A stretch of 64,000 nt of DNA from contig NZ_JAHRBL010000016.1 in NCBI RefSeq assembly GCF_019693445.1, forward strand, positions 17,023 through 81,022, given 5' to 3'. Both the position numbers and the translations under genes were made by a program. Under the pieces are notes generated by a model, which saw only the letters and a list, made by a program, of their open reading frames with translations, was not told where the DNA came from and did no database searches. This document shows positions 7,539 to 15,118 of this stretch, piece by piece. Each line of letters opens with the position of its first letter. Positions within the stretch are counted from its first letter, which is position 1. Origin of the DNA: Deinococcus aquaedulcis (GTDB lineage: Bacteria; Deinococcota; Deinococci; Deinococcales; Deinococcaceae).

Positions 7539-9077
7539 TTACGCCTCACTGAAGGCCAGCACGTCGGCCATGGCGCGCTGAGCGGTCAGCACCAGCCCAG
7601 GCTCCGCAATCTTTTCTGCCATGAGGCGCGCCCGCATCAGCCGTTCCGGGGCAGATGGATCCTGAATGCGGGCCAGTTCCCGGCTGTAGTACAGCGTGGC
7701 GAGCGTTTCGTATTCCCACAGCGACCGGGCACGCGCCGCCGCGATGGCCTGTTCATAGCGCGCGCGCCCCAGTTCTTCGTTGCCACGGCGAAATGCGATC
7801 AGGCCCTGGGTGGCGCTGAGCGTGAGGCCCAGTTCCGTGTCAGGGGGCAGCGGCTGGGTCCGCGCGAGGTACTGCTGGGCCAGGTCGAGCTGCCCGGCTT
7901 CAGCGAGGTAGAAGGCCATGTTGTTCAGCAGCAGGTCCTCGTCCGGAGAGGCGGCCAGCGCCATGCGCGTGAGGTCAATGGCCCGGCTGGGGGTGGGATC
8001 AAGCAGGTGCGAGAGATACCCCGCCAGGATCGCGGGTTCTGCGGAAAACGGTTCATCCTGGAACCATGCGAGGTAAGCGGCGCGCGCCGCCTGAAACTGC
8101 TGGGCTTCATAGCTGGCCCATCCGGCCGCCTCAAAGTTGCGCGGCACGTCGGGCCACTGGCGCTCATCCAGGTCCAGACGCACTTGAGGGGCCGCCCACT
8201 GCACCTGCGCCAGGGCGTTCTCGGTGGGTTGCTCCAGCGCTTGTTGGAGCCGCCGCCGCACGGTTTTGGGTTTGGCGTCCTGGAGTTCCAGGGTGCCGAG
8301 GGCCGCGGCCAGCTCACTGATGTGGTGGGGCCGAAATTCCCGGCGGTCCAGCACTTCGCGCGCCCGTTTGATGCTTCGGGGCACCAGGCCCGCCACCATG
8401 GCAGCGCTGATCTCGGCGGCCATCAGCCAGGGGTCGTGGGGGGTACGAGGTTGACGCCGGAGCAGATCAACCGCTTCGTCTGGCGCCTGAACGTGCACGT
8501 AAAACCGCACGGCCGCCCGGAGCACCAGCCGGTGGTGCGGCGCCAGGCCCACGGCGACCCGCAGGTGCCGCTCGGCCTTGCGGGTCGCGCCCAGGGCGGC
8601 GTACATGCGGGCCAGGTCCACGTGGGCCAGTGGGTCGCGGCCAAACGCGTTCAGGTTCGCGCGCAGCCGGCGCACTTCACTGTGCATGTCGTCTGGAGCC
8701 AGTTCATCCAGGTTGGCTGTGGGGAGGGAACGCAACCCGGCCAACGGCTGGCCCAGGATGTGCCGGGCGGCCTGCAAGACCCGCGCTGTGGTGTCGTGAG
8801 GGTGGCGCAGCAAAAAGGCGGCGGCGGCCTGCGCGCCCTCAATCTGGCGCAGGAGGGTGGCCGCGCCGGTGAGTTCAGCGGCCCGCCCCACGGAAGGGTG
8901 TAGGGCAAATGCCGTCTGTAACTCCAACAGGCGGACGCTGGCCTGCGCCCGGACACGCTGCGCTTCCTTGGGCGGCGCAGCGTTCAGGCTGTTGGCTTCG
9001 CCCAGCTGGACGGCGGTGGCGGTCTCCCGCCAGCGCGGAAGGACGCGCCGGTCTTCCTGCCGCGGCAACTGGGTCAC
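7539..9077 (-). CDS. TPR-repeat protein, last gene of the kinase operon
   Basis: 512 aa, almost entirely helical, with repeated A-x-x-Y/L-A-x-x-A spaced helices typical of tetratricopeptide or SEL1-like solenoids (for example AHVDLARMYAALGATRKAERH and MAFYLAEAGQLDLAQQYL). There is no signal peptide, membrane helix or catalytic domain. The start is GTG at 9077, which overlaps the TGA of the protein kinase gene (GTGA), so the two are translationally coupled. TPR proteins scaffold protein complexes. In this context a role as substrate or partner of the kinase is the simplest inference. Confidence 0.85.
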   Translation of the reverse strand: MTQLPRQEDRRVLPRWRETATAVQLGEANSLNAAPPKEAQRVRAQASVRLLELQTAFALHPSVGRAAELTGAATLLRQIEGAQAAAAFLLRHPHDTTARVLQAARHILGQPLAGLRSLPTANLDELAPDDMHSEVRRLRANLNAFGRDPLAHVDLARMYAALGATRKAERHLRVAVGLAPHHRLVLRAAVRFYVHVQAPDEAVDLLRRQPRTPHDPWLMAAEISAAMVAGLVPRSIKRAREVLDRREFRPHHISELAAALGTLELQDAKPKTVRRRLQQALEQPTENALAQVQWAAPQVRLDLDERQWPDVPRNFEAAGWASYEAQQFQAARAAYLAWFQDEPFSAEPAILAGYLSHLLDPTPSRAIDLTRMALAASPDEDLLLNNMAFYLAEAGQLDLAQQYLARTQPLPPDTELGLTLSATQGLIAFRRGNEELGRARYEQAIAAARARSLWEYETLATLYYSRELARIQDPSAPERLMRARLMAEKIAEPGLVLTAQRAMADVLAFSEA

Positions 9078-10228
9078 CGCGCACGCCGCTGGGCCAGCAG
9101 GGCCCGCTGCCGCAGCCGGTCAAACAGACTCACGTACCGCTGCACGCCCGTGGGGTCAAGGGTGCCGACGTTGCTCGGGTGCCCGCGCCGGGCAGGCTCT
9201 GGAAAGCAGAGTTCCCGGATACAGCGGGCCAGGTCGGGAGTCAGCTCCGGCCCGACCCGGGCCAGCAGATCACGCTCGACCGCCTGCATCGCCCGGCCAA
9301 AGGCGCTCAGCAGGTGCGGCACCAGATCCGCAAAGCTGCCTTCCCACTCCCCGCAGAAGATGATGGGCTGAAGGGGCTCGTCCAGCTCAGCGTACAAATA
9401 CGTATTGAAGTGCTGATGGGTAAACAGGAAGGTGACCAGCCCGCCCAGCATGTAGAGGTCAGCCCATTTGCGCTCCCGCCAGACTTCGGTGGACGGCGCG
9501 AAATACAGCACTTCGGGCGGGGCGTACTCCATGGTGCCGGAGAACAGATGCTCGTGGTGGGGGGAGGTGCCGCGGGCGTCCACGGCCCGGCCCAGGTCGC
9601 CAATCTTCCAGCCGTCCCCGGGAAACACCAGGACGTTGGCGGGTTTCAGGTCATTGTGGGCGTACCGGGCCCCGTGCAACTGCTGCAGCCCCACCGTGAC
9701 GTGGTGAACGCAGTGCAGCAGCCAGACCGAATCGATGGTCGTCATGGCCAAGTGGTCGCGGATGTCCCCGGCCGCGCGGTCAAACACGATGTAGGGCACC
9801 GGGACGATGCTGCCAGGCAGCCGCTCCTCGCCGTGATCCATCGCCCGCACGACGCGGTGCATGCGCAGGTCCCGGCAAATGTCGAGCAGTTTGACTTCGA
9901 AATTGAACTGCGCGGACACGAGTTGCAGCTCGAGCATGACGTTGGGGGCCTGGTAGACGTCAGACAGGTCAATGGCTTTCAGGAACCCTTCGCGCCCGTC
10001 GCGGTGCCGCACGAAGTAGCCGACCGAATGCTGCCCTTCATGAACGGGCGCCGCGGTGCCCAGGGGCGTCAGCACGTCCCAGCCGCTGGCCAGGGTCAGG
10101 CCGGCCAGGAAGTGGGCGGGGTGGGTGTGTGGCGCGCGTGGCGGGGGGTGGGCCATAAGGGTGAGAGGTACCGGTACCGTAGCACGAGTCGCATTCATGA
10201 TCGCGCGCAACAACCCGTGAAAAGGCAT
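9074..10228 (-). CDS. Eukaryotic-type Ser/Thr protein kinase
   Basis: 384 aa from the first ATG. Kinase motifs are clear: the beta-3 lysine K84 in GFLKAID, a helix-C acid near E111, the catalytic loop HNDLKPANVL at 191-200 (H191, D193, K195, N198) with HND replacing HRD, DLG at 211-213 in place of DFG, and GTMEYAPPE as the APE segment. There is no glycine-rich signature, PASTA domain or membrane helix, so it is a cytoplasmic kinase. ATG codons also occur at 10198 and 10156; none has a clear Shine-Dalgarno sequence, so the start is uncertain. It lies 18 nt after the flavoprotein gene and overlaps the TPR gene by 4 nt, forming a three-gene operon. Confidence 0.88.
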   Translation of the reverse strand: MPFHGLLRAIMNATRATVPVPLTLMAHPPPRAPHTHPAHFLAGLTLASGWDVLTPLGTAAPVHEGQHSVGYFVRHRDGREGFLKAIDLSDVYQAPNVMLELQLVSAQFNFEVKLLDICRDLRMHRVVRAMDHGEERLPGSIVPVPYIVFDRAAGDIRDHLAMTTIDSVWLLHCVHHVTVGLQQLHGARYAHNDLKPANVLVFPGDGWKIGDLGRAVDARGTSPHHEHLFSGTMEYAPPEVLYFAPSTEVWRERKWADLYMLGGLVTFLFTHQHFNTYLYAELDEPLQPIIFCGEWEGSFADLVPHLLSAFGRAMQAVERDLLARVGPELTPDLARCIRELCFPEPARRGHPSNVGTLDPTGVQRYVSLFDRLRQRALLAQRRAR

Positions 10229-10246
10229 TCTGTGCGGCTCTGGCAG

Positions 10247-11308
10247 TTACAGGAGGTGGCGGTCAATCAGCCGCTGGGCGTCCTGCCCAACCCCGCCCAG
10301 CAGAGCGGAATTCCGCGTGCGTTGCCAGGGAAGGCCCAGGAAGAAGACGCCTGGAACGCGGGTGACACCGCCGTCGTGCATGGGCTGGCCCTGGTCATTG
10401 AGCACGTCCACCGCCAGCCAGCGGTAGTTCGGGCGGAAGCCGGTGGCCCAGAGTACGCTCTCGGTTTCCAGGTGCCCTCCGTCCTCGGTGATGAGCGCCC
10501 GGCCGGCCGTGCCCACGATCCGCGGCGCGAGCCGGAGCTGCCTGGTCCGGCTTAGGTACCTGAGGTTCGTGCCAATCACAGGGTCCCGGCGCTGCAAGAC
10601 GCGGCCGAGGGGTGAAGCGGCCTTGACCTCCAGCAGGCCCAGGGCGCTGAGCCCATCAAAGATGTCGCGCCCGAGCAGGCGCTGGGGCAGGGCGGGCTGA
10701 GGGCGGCCCTGCGCGACCGTGACCGTGTGGGTGCGGCTGAGTTCCTGGGCAATTTGGGCGCCGGAGTTGCCGGAACCCACCACCACCACGCGGCCGGGGG
10801 GCAGGTCGGTGGGCCGCCGGTACGCGCTGCTGTGCAACTGGACCACGTCGGGTGCGAGGGTGCGGGCGAAGGCAGGCGTGTGCGGCGTCTGGAAGGGGCC
10901 AGTGGCCACCACGACCGCGCGGGCCGTCCAGTGGCCCTGCGGCGTGTCAGCGGTGAATCCGGTGGGTGTGGCCTGGAGGTGCAGGACGGGGGACGCGTGC
11001 GCGACTGGAAGCTCAAACGCCTGGACGTAAGCGTGCAGGTAGTCGGCCACCTCGTCCTTGGTGGGGTAGTGCTCAGGGTCGCCGGGGAAGGGCAACCCCG
11101 GCAGGGCGCTGCGTTTGGCCGGGGTGAACAGCACGAGGGAGTCGTAGCGCGCGCGCCAGCTGTCGCCGGTGCGGGCGTTGGCATCGAGGATGCAGAAAGT
11201 CCGCCCGGCGCGCTGGAGGTGGTAGCCGGCCGCGAGGCCCGCCTGGCCCCCACCAATCACGAGGACGTCGAGGGGTGCGGCAGACTGGTCATCAGGAGGC
11301 ACACGCAT
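10247..11308 (-). CDS. Flavin-dependent oxidoreductase, FMO/CzcO-like
   Basis: 353 aa. An FAD-binding GGGQAG motif lies in VIGGGQAGLAAG (residues 17-28). A second Rossmann fingerprint, VVGSGNSGAQIA near 170-181, binds NAD(P)H, and VLWATGF near 290 is the conserved ATG motif of class B flavoprotein monooxygenases. The family includes proteins annotated CzcO or trimethylamine monooxygenase-like; the real substrate cannot be read from the sequence. The ATG at 11308 is 12 nt from a short inverted repeat of ArsR/SmtB type, so metal- or metalloid-responsive control is likely. It is first in an operon with a protein kinase and a TPR protein, an unusual combination. Confidence 0.88.
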   Translation of the reverse strand: MRVPPDDQSAAPLDVLVIGGGQAGLAAGYHLQRAGRTFCILDANARTGDSWRARYDSLVLFTPAKRSALPGLPFPGDPEHYPTKDEVADYLHAYVQAFELPVAHASPVLHLQATPTGFTADTPQGHWTARAVVVATGPFQTPHTPAFARTLAPDVVQLHSSAYRRPTDLPPGRVVVVGSGNSGAQIAQELSRTHTVTVAQGRPQPALPQRLLGRDIFDGLSALGLLEVKAASPLGRVLQRRDPVIGTNLRYLSRTRQLRLAPRIVGTAGRALITEDGGHLETESVLWATGFRPNYRWLAVDVLNDQGQPMHDGGVTRVPGVFFLGLPWQRTRNSALLGGVGQDAQRLIDRHLL

Positions 11309-11320
11309 ACCGTCATTATG

Positions 11321-11340
11321 TATGAATATGTGTTCAGATG
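11321..11340 (-). promoter_or_regulatory. ArsR/SmtB-type operator upstream of the flavoprotein operon
   Basis: TGAA-N6-TTCA at 11323-11336, within TATGAATATGTGTTCAGATG, matches the half-site arrangement of SmtB/ArsR operators. A nearly identical copy lies at 24836-24855 before the ICMT-like gene. On the minus strand CATAAT/TACATA just downstream could serve as the -10. Confidence 0.6.
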
Positions 11341-11791
11341 TAAAACTGAGATAGACCCAGCATGAGGGAAGTGATGCAGGCCATAGACCTGCGCTGCCCC
11401 CGAGGCGCGGAAGGCCATGCCAGCGGCTGGCTCAGGCCACCTGTTCCAACTGGTCTGCGCACGCCAGATCAACCTATTACATTTCCGCATTCTCAAAATG
11501 CTCTTCTGAAGTCACTGGTGGTCTTGCCAGTCGAGCGGCCCCTGGACCGCTCGCCAGCGGTGCCGGTCACCTGACCTGGCGTCAGGGTTCGGGGGCTCTG
11601 GAAGCCCACGAACAGGCCGCGAGCCCACAGTGCCCCGCCAGGGTTGGCACTGTCACCACGTCCCTGTTCTGGTCACACGGATCTGGTTCGCTTCCCGGCA
11701 GGTCAATCTCCGTCTAGCGGGGGTTTGCTCGCAGGGGAGACCAGCGCCGCCTGGAGCGGCTTGCGCTCTCCTCGCCCTGAAGGCTGACAAC
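11341..11791. other. Intergenic stretch without a recognisable gene
   Basis: Between the flavoprotein operator and the antitoxin gene I see no supportable gene. A 7-bp hairpin (11532-11538 with 11547-11553) and a GGTCA-CC-TGACC repeat nearby are the only structures. The GTTCCAACT at 11453 resembles the core of the Tn3-type repeats but the similarity does not extend. No clear promoter for the antitoxin gene was found. Confidence 0.4.
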
Positions 11792-12238
11792 ATGACCCAG
11801 ACGTTTACGCCCACCCGCACCCCCCCTGTCCTGCCCGGAACCGCACTGCTCGGGCTGAAGGCCACCACCCTCCTGGATCTTGGTGAAGCGGTGCATGCTG
11901 GCTTGAGTCCAGCCACTGTCGAGCGGCTGGGCACGCACCTCGGGTTGAGCCTGGCCGAGACCCTGTCACTGCTGAAACTGAGCAGCAGTACGTACCACCG
12001 CTACCGGCGCACCGGCCGCGCACTCAGCGCGGACGTCAGCACGCACCTGTACCACCTGGCCCGGGTGACGGAAGCTGCGGAGCGGTACTTCGAGCACAAG
12101 GACGCCGCCCACGTCTGGTTGCAGACGCCGCGCGCCACCTTTGGCCACCGCACCCCCCTTCAGTTTGCCCTTCCGCCCGAAGGCGCCGAGTACGTGACGA
12201 CCGTGCTGAGCAGGCTTGAGCACGGCGTCTACACGTGA
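11792..12238 (+). CDS. Xre/MbcA/ParS-type antitoxin
   Basis: 148 aa from the ATG at 11792. The protein has the two-part layout of this antitoxin family. An N-terminal helical HTH region (LDLGEAVHAGLSPATVERLGTHLGLSLAETLSLLKLSSSTYHRYRR) is followed by a C-terminal domain with the LTPHVSTHLYRLARV-like stretch (here LSADVSTHLYHLARV) and a final segment that blocks the toxin active site. The stop overlaps the GTG of the RES toxin (GTGA), the usual coupled order antitoxin-toxin. It would neutralise the toxin and repress its own promoter. An in-frame upstream extension to 11630 is not protein-like and was rejected. Confidence 0.85.
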   Translation: MTQTFTPTRTPPVLPGTALLGLKATTLLDLGEAVHAGLSPATVERLGTHLGLSLAETLSLLKLSSSTYHRYRRTGRALSADVSTHLYHLARVTEAAERYFEHKDAAHVWLQTPRATFGHRTPLQFALPPEGAEYVTTVLSRLEHGVYT

Positions 12239-12777
12239 CCCTGACCCTCCACCGCGTCAGTAAACTGCAGTACGCCACCCAACCCCTCCTCACCGACCAT
12301 GGCTTCGGCGCCGCAAAGTTTGGCGGTCGCTGGAACAGTGCCGATCGCGCGCTCGAGTTTGACCGCCGCATCATCTACGCCAGTGACACCCTGGGGCAAG
12401 CCCTGCTGGAGGTGATTGTTCAAGTGGGCAGCGGCGCGCTGCACCGGGTGCCCCACGGGCATGTCACGCTCGCGGTGGATCCAGATGCCATCGCCGAATT
12501 GCCCGCCTCGGCGCTGCCTCCCAACTGGAACGACCCTCCCCTGAGCCCAGCCACCCAAATCATTGGAGACGAGTGGTATGACCTGGGCAGTTCACCCGTC
12601 CTGCGCGTCCCGTCTGTGATTCTGCCGCTGACGGTGTATGGCCCTGGACAGGCCAATTACCTGATCAATGCGGGTCATCCCAATATCCGCACGGCGGTTC
12701 AACTGGTGATTCTGTCGTTTTATTCCAAGAGGCCAAGTTCGGCGGCTCCAAGTTGTGTGCCGGTCTTTGCGGCATAG
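12235..12777 (+). CDS. RES-domain NAD+-degrading toxin
   Basis: 180 aa. RES-domain landmarks are present: GGRW with R32, IIYASD with Y48, ALLEV with E59 and VPSVILP with S127, the residues that define the domain and its NAD+-consuming active site. The toxin would deplete NAD+ when freed from the antitoxin. The start is GTG, coupled to the antitoxin stop. The normal C-terminal pattern (HPDFxxI followed by PFxFDPRL) stops after NAGHPNIRT and is replaced by an atypical tail. The last 58 nt overlap the 3' end of the convergent MFS gene. The C-terminus may therefore be altered by a frameshift or by joining of unrelated DNA. Confidence 0.8.
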   Translation: MTLTLHRVSKLQYATQPLLTDHGFGAAKFGGRWNSADRALEFDRRIIYASDTLGQALLEVIVQVGSGALHRVPHGHVTLAVDPDAIAELPASALPPNWNDPPLSPATQIIGDEWYDLGSSPVLRVPSVILPLTVYGPGQANYLINAGHPNIRTAVQLVILSFYSKRPSSAAPSCVPVFAA

Positions 12778-13913
12778 CTGCTGACGAACCAGGCGGCGAT
12801 GCCTCCCAGGCCACCCAACAGCATCAAGGACAGGCCATAGCCTGAGGTCCAGGTGAACAACCCACTCATCACCAGCGGCGTGACGGCCTGCGCCAGATTG
12901 ACAGGCCGGGTCAGCCAGCCATTGACTGCTCCATACACGGCTGCCGGATACCCACGGACCAACAACTCTGACCGGGCCAGGGTGAGGGCGCCGCTGGCTA
13001 ACCCAAACAGCACAATGCCCGTCACTTTGCCCCCGGTATGCGCATTCAGAAGCAGCCATGATCCGACAGCCAACAGGCCAAGCAGCATCACAGTCAGTGG
13101 TGCCGGTCCCACCCACTTCACACAGGGAACGAACAGCACCCGTCCGGGCAGGGCGCTGAGGCCCAGCAGGCCGGTCAATGCGGCGGCCTCTCCCGGGCTG
13201 GAGCCCGATGCCAACAGCAGCGGCGCGAGTTGCAGGCCCACGCCCACCGTGACGATCCGGGCCAGCGTCAGCCCGGCGGCCAACTGCAGGGCGGCGGGGT
13301 CAGGGGTGAACGACGCATGGCTTCGCATCCTCCTGGCCTGGCCATGCTCTGGGATCACCCGCCACACCAGCGCCGCCATGACCAGCAGCAGGCCAGCCCA
13401 TCCCAGCAGGGTGACCCGAAGCCCAGCCCCGTGCAACAACACCGTCGTGAGCGGCACGAAGATCGTGCTGGCCAGTCCAGCGACCAAGGTGACCGTGAGG
13501 GTGGCCCGGGTCCGGAAGGCCTCTGAGACCTGCTGCCCCAAGACGGTGAACACCGCCTCATAGAAGGTCAGGGTCATGGCGAACCCAGCGAGCAGCCACC
13601 CCAACAGGAACAGCAGGTAGTGGTCCGTCAGGCTCAGCACAAGAAAGGCCACGGCGCCACTCAGGGCACCCCCACTCAACAGCAGCCGTCCACCCTGCCG
13701 GTCCAGAACACGGCCAAACCAGGGTGCCAGGACGGCACTCACGAGGAGCGCCGCCGTAAACGCGAAGCCGGTCTGCACCCGGGTCCAGCCGTAAGCCTGT
13801 TCCGTGGCGACGGCGAGCAGCGGCTGAGCGTAATACAGGGCGCCGTAGCTCACCGTGCACAAAAGAGCCAGCGTCCACACGACGGGACGCGTGGACGCTG
13901 GCGAGGCCATCAT
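12720..13913 (-). CDS. MFS transporter of the second ars-type operon
   Basis: 397 aa with about 12 hydrophobic segments. MFS signatures include the loop 2-3 motif GRVLDRQGGR and the first helix WTLALLCTVSYGALYYAQPLLA. The ATG at 13913 overlaps the TGA of the DUF6428 gene by one base (TGATG), which settles the start; the longer upstream reading is the neighbour's frame. The operon begins with an ArsR repressor, so export of arsenite, an organoarsenical or a related metalloid is likely, as for MFS pumps such as ArsK or ArsJ. I cannot tell which of these it resembles most. Confidence 0.85.
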   Translation of the reverse strand: MMASPASTRPVVWTLALLCTVSYGALYYAQPLLAVATEQAYGWTRVQTGFAFTAALLVSAVLAPWFGRVLDRQGGRLLLSGGALSGAVAFLVLSLTDHYLLFLLGWLLAGFAMTLTFYEAVFTVLGQQVSEAFRTRATLTVTLVAGLASTIFVPLTTVLLHGAGLRVTLLGWAGLLLVMAALVWRVIPEHGQARRMRSHASFTPDPAALQLAAGLTLARIVTVGVGLQLAPLLLASGSSPGEAAALTGLLGLSALPGRVLFVPCVKWVGPAPLTVMLLGLLAVGSWLLLNAHTGGKVTGIVLFGLASGALTLARSELLVRGYPAAVYGAVNGWLTRPVNLAQAVTPLVMSGLFTWTSGYGLSLMLLGGLGGIAAWFVSSYAAKTGTQLGAAELGLLE

Positions 13914-14464
13914 CAGCCCAGCGAAATGGGGGCCTGAGGGGCGCAGCAGCCAGAGTCCGGTGCGCAGCCATCGGACGTCGCCTCGGCCGGTGTGCCGCAG
14001 CTGTCGCCCGCCTTGCACTGCACGCCAGGGGTCCGCAGGTGCACCGTGATCTGTTCAGACGCGATATCAACGTGCGTCACGTGGTACTGCATCGCGGGGG
14101 TCGTGGCATTCCCGTACTCGAAGCGCACCTCGGCTTCATCACGCACGGGAATGTGCTTGACCACGCGGTCGTAGATCGCCAGGAACTTCCGGTTGGTCAT
14201 GAACCCAGCCTTCGCTTCCTCCGCAGAGCCATCCATCAGCTGAATGACCGTCTCGCGCCAGGAGGAGGCTTTCCCGCCGCAGTCCATCGCTTCGATGGTC
14301 ACGGCTTTGACTTCCGTGACGTGGTATCCAGCGGGCACCAGGACTTCGCCGTGGAGATGGAATTGCAGCGGCCGCTGGGGCAAGGTTCTCAGGGCTGTCA
14401 TCAGCTCCTGAGTCGTGGTGAGGTCGCTCAGGCCGGGAATCGGGGCAGTCAGGGTCTGGGTCAT
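13913..14464 (-). CDS. DUF6428 family protein, arsenic-cluster associated
   Basis: 183 aa. The central part has the family pattern [19 protein letters not shown] followed by [13 protein letters not shown]. Residues beyond about 145 form a cysteine-rich tail with six Cys ([19 protein letters not shown]) that could hold As(III) or another thiophilic ion. An AAGGAG ribosome-binding site (rc of 14472-14477) is 7 nt from the ATG. DUF6428 genes are commonly found beside arsR. Here it follows arsR and a 54-aa gene and is coupled to an MFS transporter gene. The molecular role is unknown; metalloid sequestration or hand-over to the pump is a reasonable inference. Confidence 0.8.
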   Translation of the reverse strand: MTQTLTAPIPGLSDLTTTQELMTALRTLPQRPLQFHLHGEVLVPAGYHVTEVKAVTIEAMDCGGKASSWRETVIQLMDGSAEEAKAGFMTNRKFLAIYDRVVKHIPVRDEAEVRFEYGNATTPAMQYHVTHVDIASEQITVHLRTPGVQCKAGDSCGTPAEATSDGCAPDSGCCAPQAPISLG

Positions 14465-14509
14465 CGCAGGGCTCCTTATAGACGTTCTTCGATGAGTAAA
14501 GGTAAAAAA

Positions 14510-14674
14510 TTAGCAGGTGGCGCAGGAGGGAGCCGCAGGGGCAGTGACGTTCAATGGCCAGGGCCACTTGAAGGTGAACGGCCGGGCCAGGTGAGCGCAG
14601 CGCTGCTGCCGGGCGACCCAGAGCAGGTGCTGATGATGCTCACGGGCGAGGATCTCCAGGGTCATGGGATTCAT
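14510..14674 (-). CDS. 54-aa protein coupled to arsR
   Basis: The ATG at 14674 overlaps the TGA of the upstream arsR gene (ATGA), and an AAAGGAGG ribosome-binding site lies just before it, so translation is well supported. The peptide begins [18 protein letters not shown], carries several His and Trp, and ends SCATC, giving two closely spaced cysteines. No family was recognised. Position between arsR and DUF6428, together with the His and terminal Cys, hints at metal or metalloid binding. Confidence 0.7.
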   Translation of the reverse strand: MNPMTLEILAREHHQHLLWVARQQRCAHLARPFTFKWPWPLNVTAPAAPSCATC

Positions 14675-14997
14675 ACGGCCTCCTTTTGCTGCTGCGGCAC
14701 GGCTGCCAGCAATCCATCCAGAGCGGTGCGGGCGATCAGCATGCCTTTGGCGCTGAGCGTGTAGTACGTCCATTTCCCGCGTTTCTCGGTTTCGACCAGA
14801 CCAGCCTCAACCAGCAACTTCATGTGATGGCTGGTGGTGGGCTGGGTCAGGCCGAGCATCTGCTGGACGTCGCAGGTACACACGCCCTGCCCGGTGGAGC
14901 AGCAGCCGGCATCCACGGTGGCGAGGAAGTGAAGGGCCCTGAGGCGGTGTACGTCCCCCAACGCCTTGAATACCACCGCTGTTCCATCGAAGTCCAT
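14671..14997 (-). CDS. arsR: ArsR-family metalloid-responsive repressor
   Basis: 108 aa. A winged-helix fold of ArsR type: [16 protein letters not shown] in the first helices, a Cys-rich loop with [13 protein letters not shown] (residues about 28-40) giving up to four Cys for As(III)/Sb(III), the recognition helix [18 protein letters not shown], then a beta wing ([10 protein letters not shown]). The ATG at 14997 is chosen because a textbook promoter (TTGACA-17-TACATT) ends 6 nt before it; the 49 upstream in-frame residues are not ArsR-like. First gene of the operon with a 54-aa protein, DUF6428 and an MFS pump. Confidence 0.93.
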   Translation of the reverse strand: MDFDGTAVVFKALGDVHRLRALHFLATVDAGCCSTGQGVCTCDVQQMLGLTQPTTSHHMKLLVEAGLVETEKRGKWTYYTLSAKGMLIARTALDGLLAAVPQQQKEAV

Positions 14998-15003
14998 GGA
15001 TGT

Positions 15004-15032
15004 AATGTACAGAACGCATAGAGGATTGTCAA
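15004..15032 (-). promoter_or_regulatory. Promoter of the arsR-DUF6428-MFS operon
   Basis: On the minus strand TTGACA (15027-15032), a 17-nt spacer and TACATT (15004-15009) form a near-consensus sigma-70 promoter. The -10 ends 6 nt before the ATG at 14997, so the mRNA is leaderless. Confidence 0.85.
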
Positions 15033-15118
15033 TGGGAGCAAGCATGATTGAGCTGCTCTCGCCCTTGCTTGCCCGACATTGGAGGCGAATAGCAACGGTT
15101 CGTGTGCTCGAATGACCC

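Noticed and set aside
11453..11461. Third end of the Tn3-type cassettes
   Set aside because: GTTCCAACT matches the core, but the rest of the 39-bp repeat is absent.
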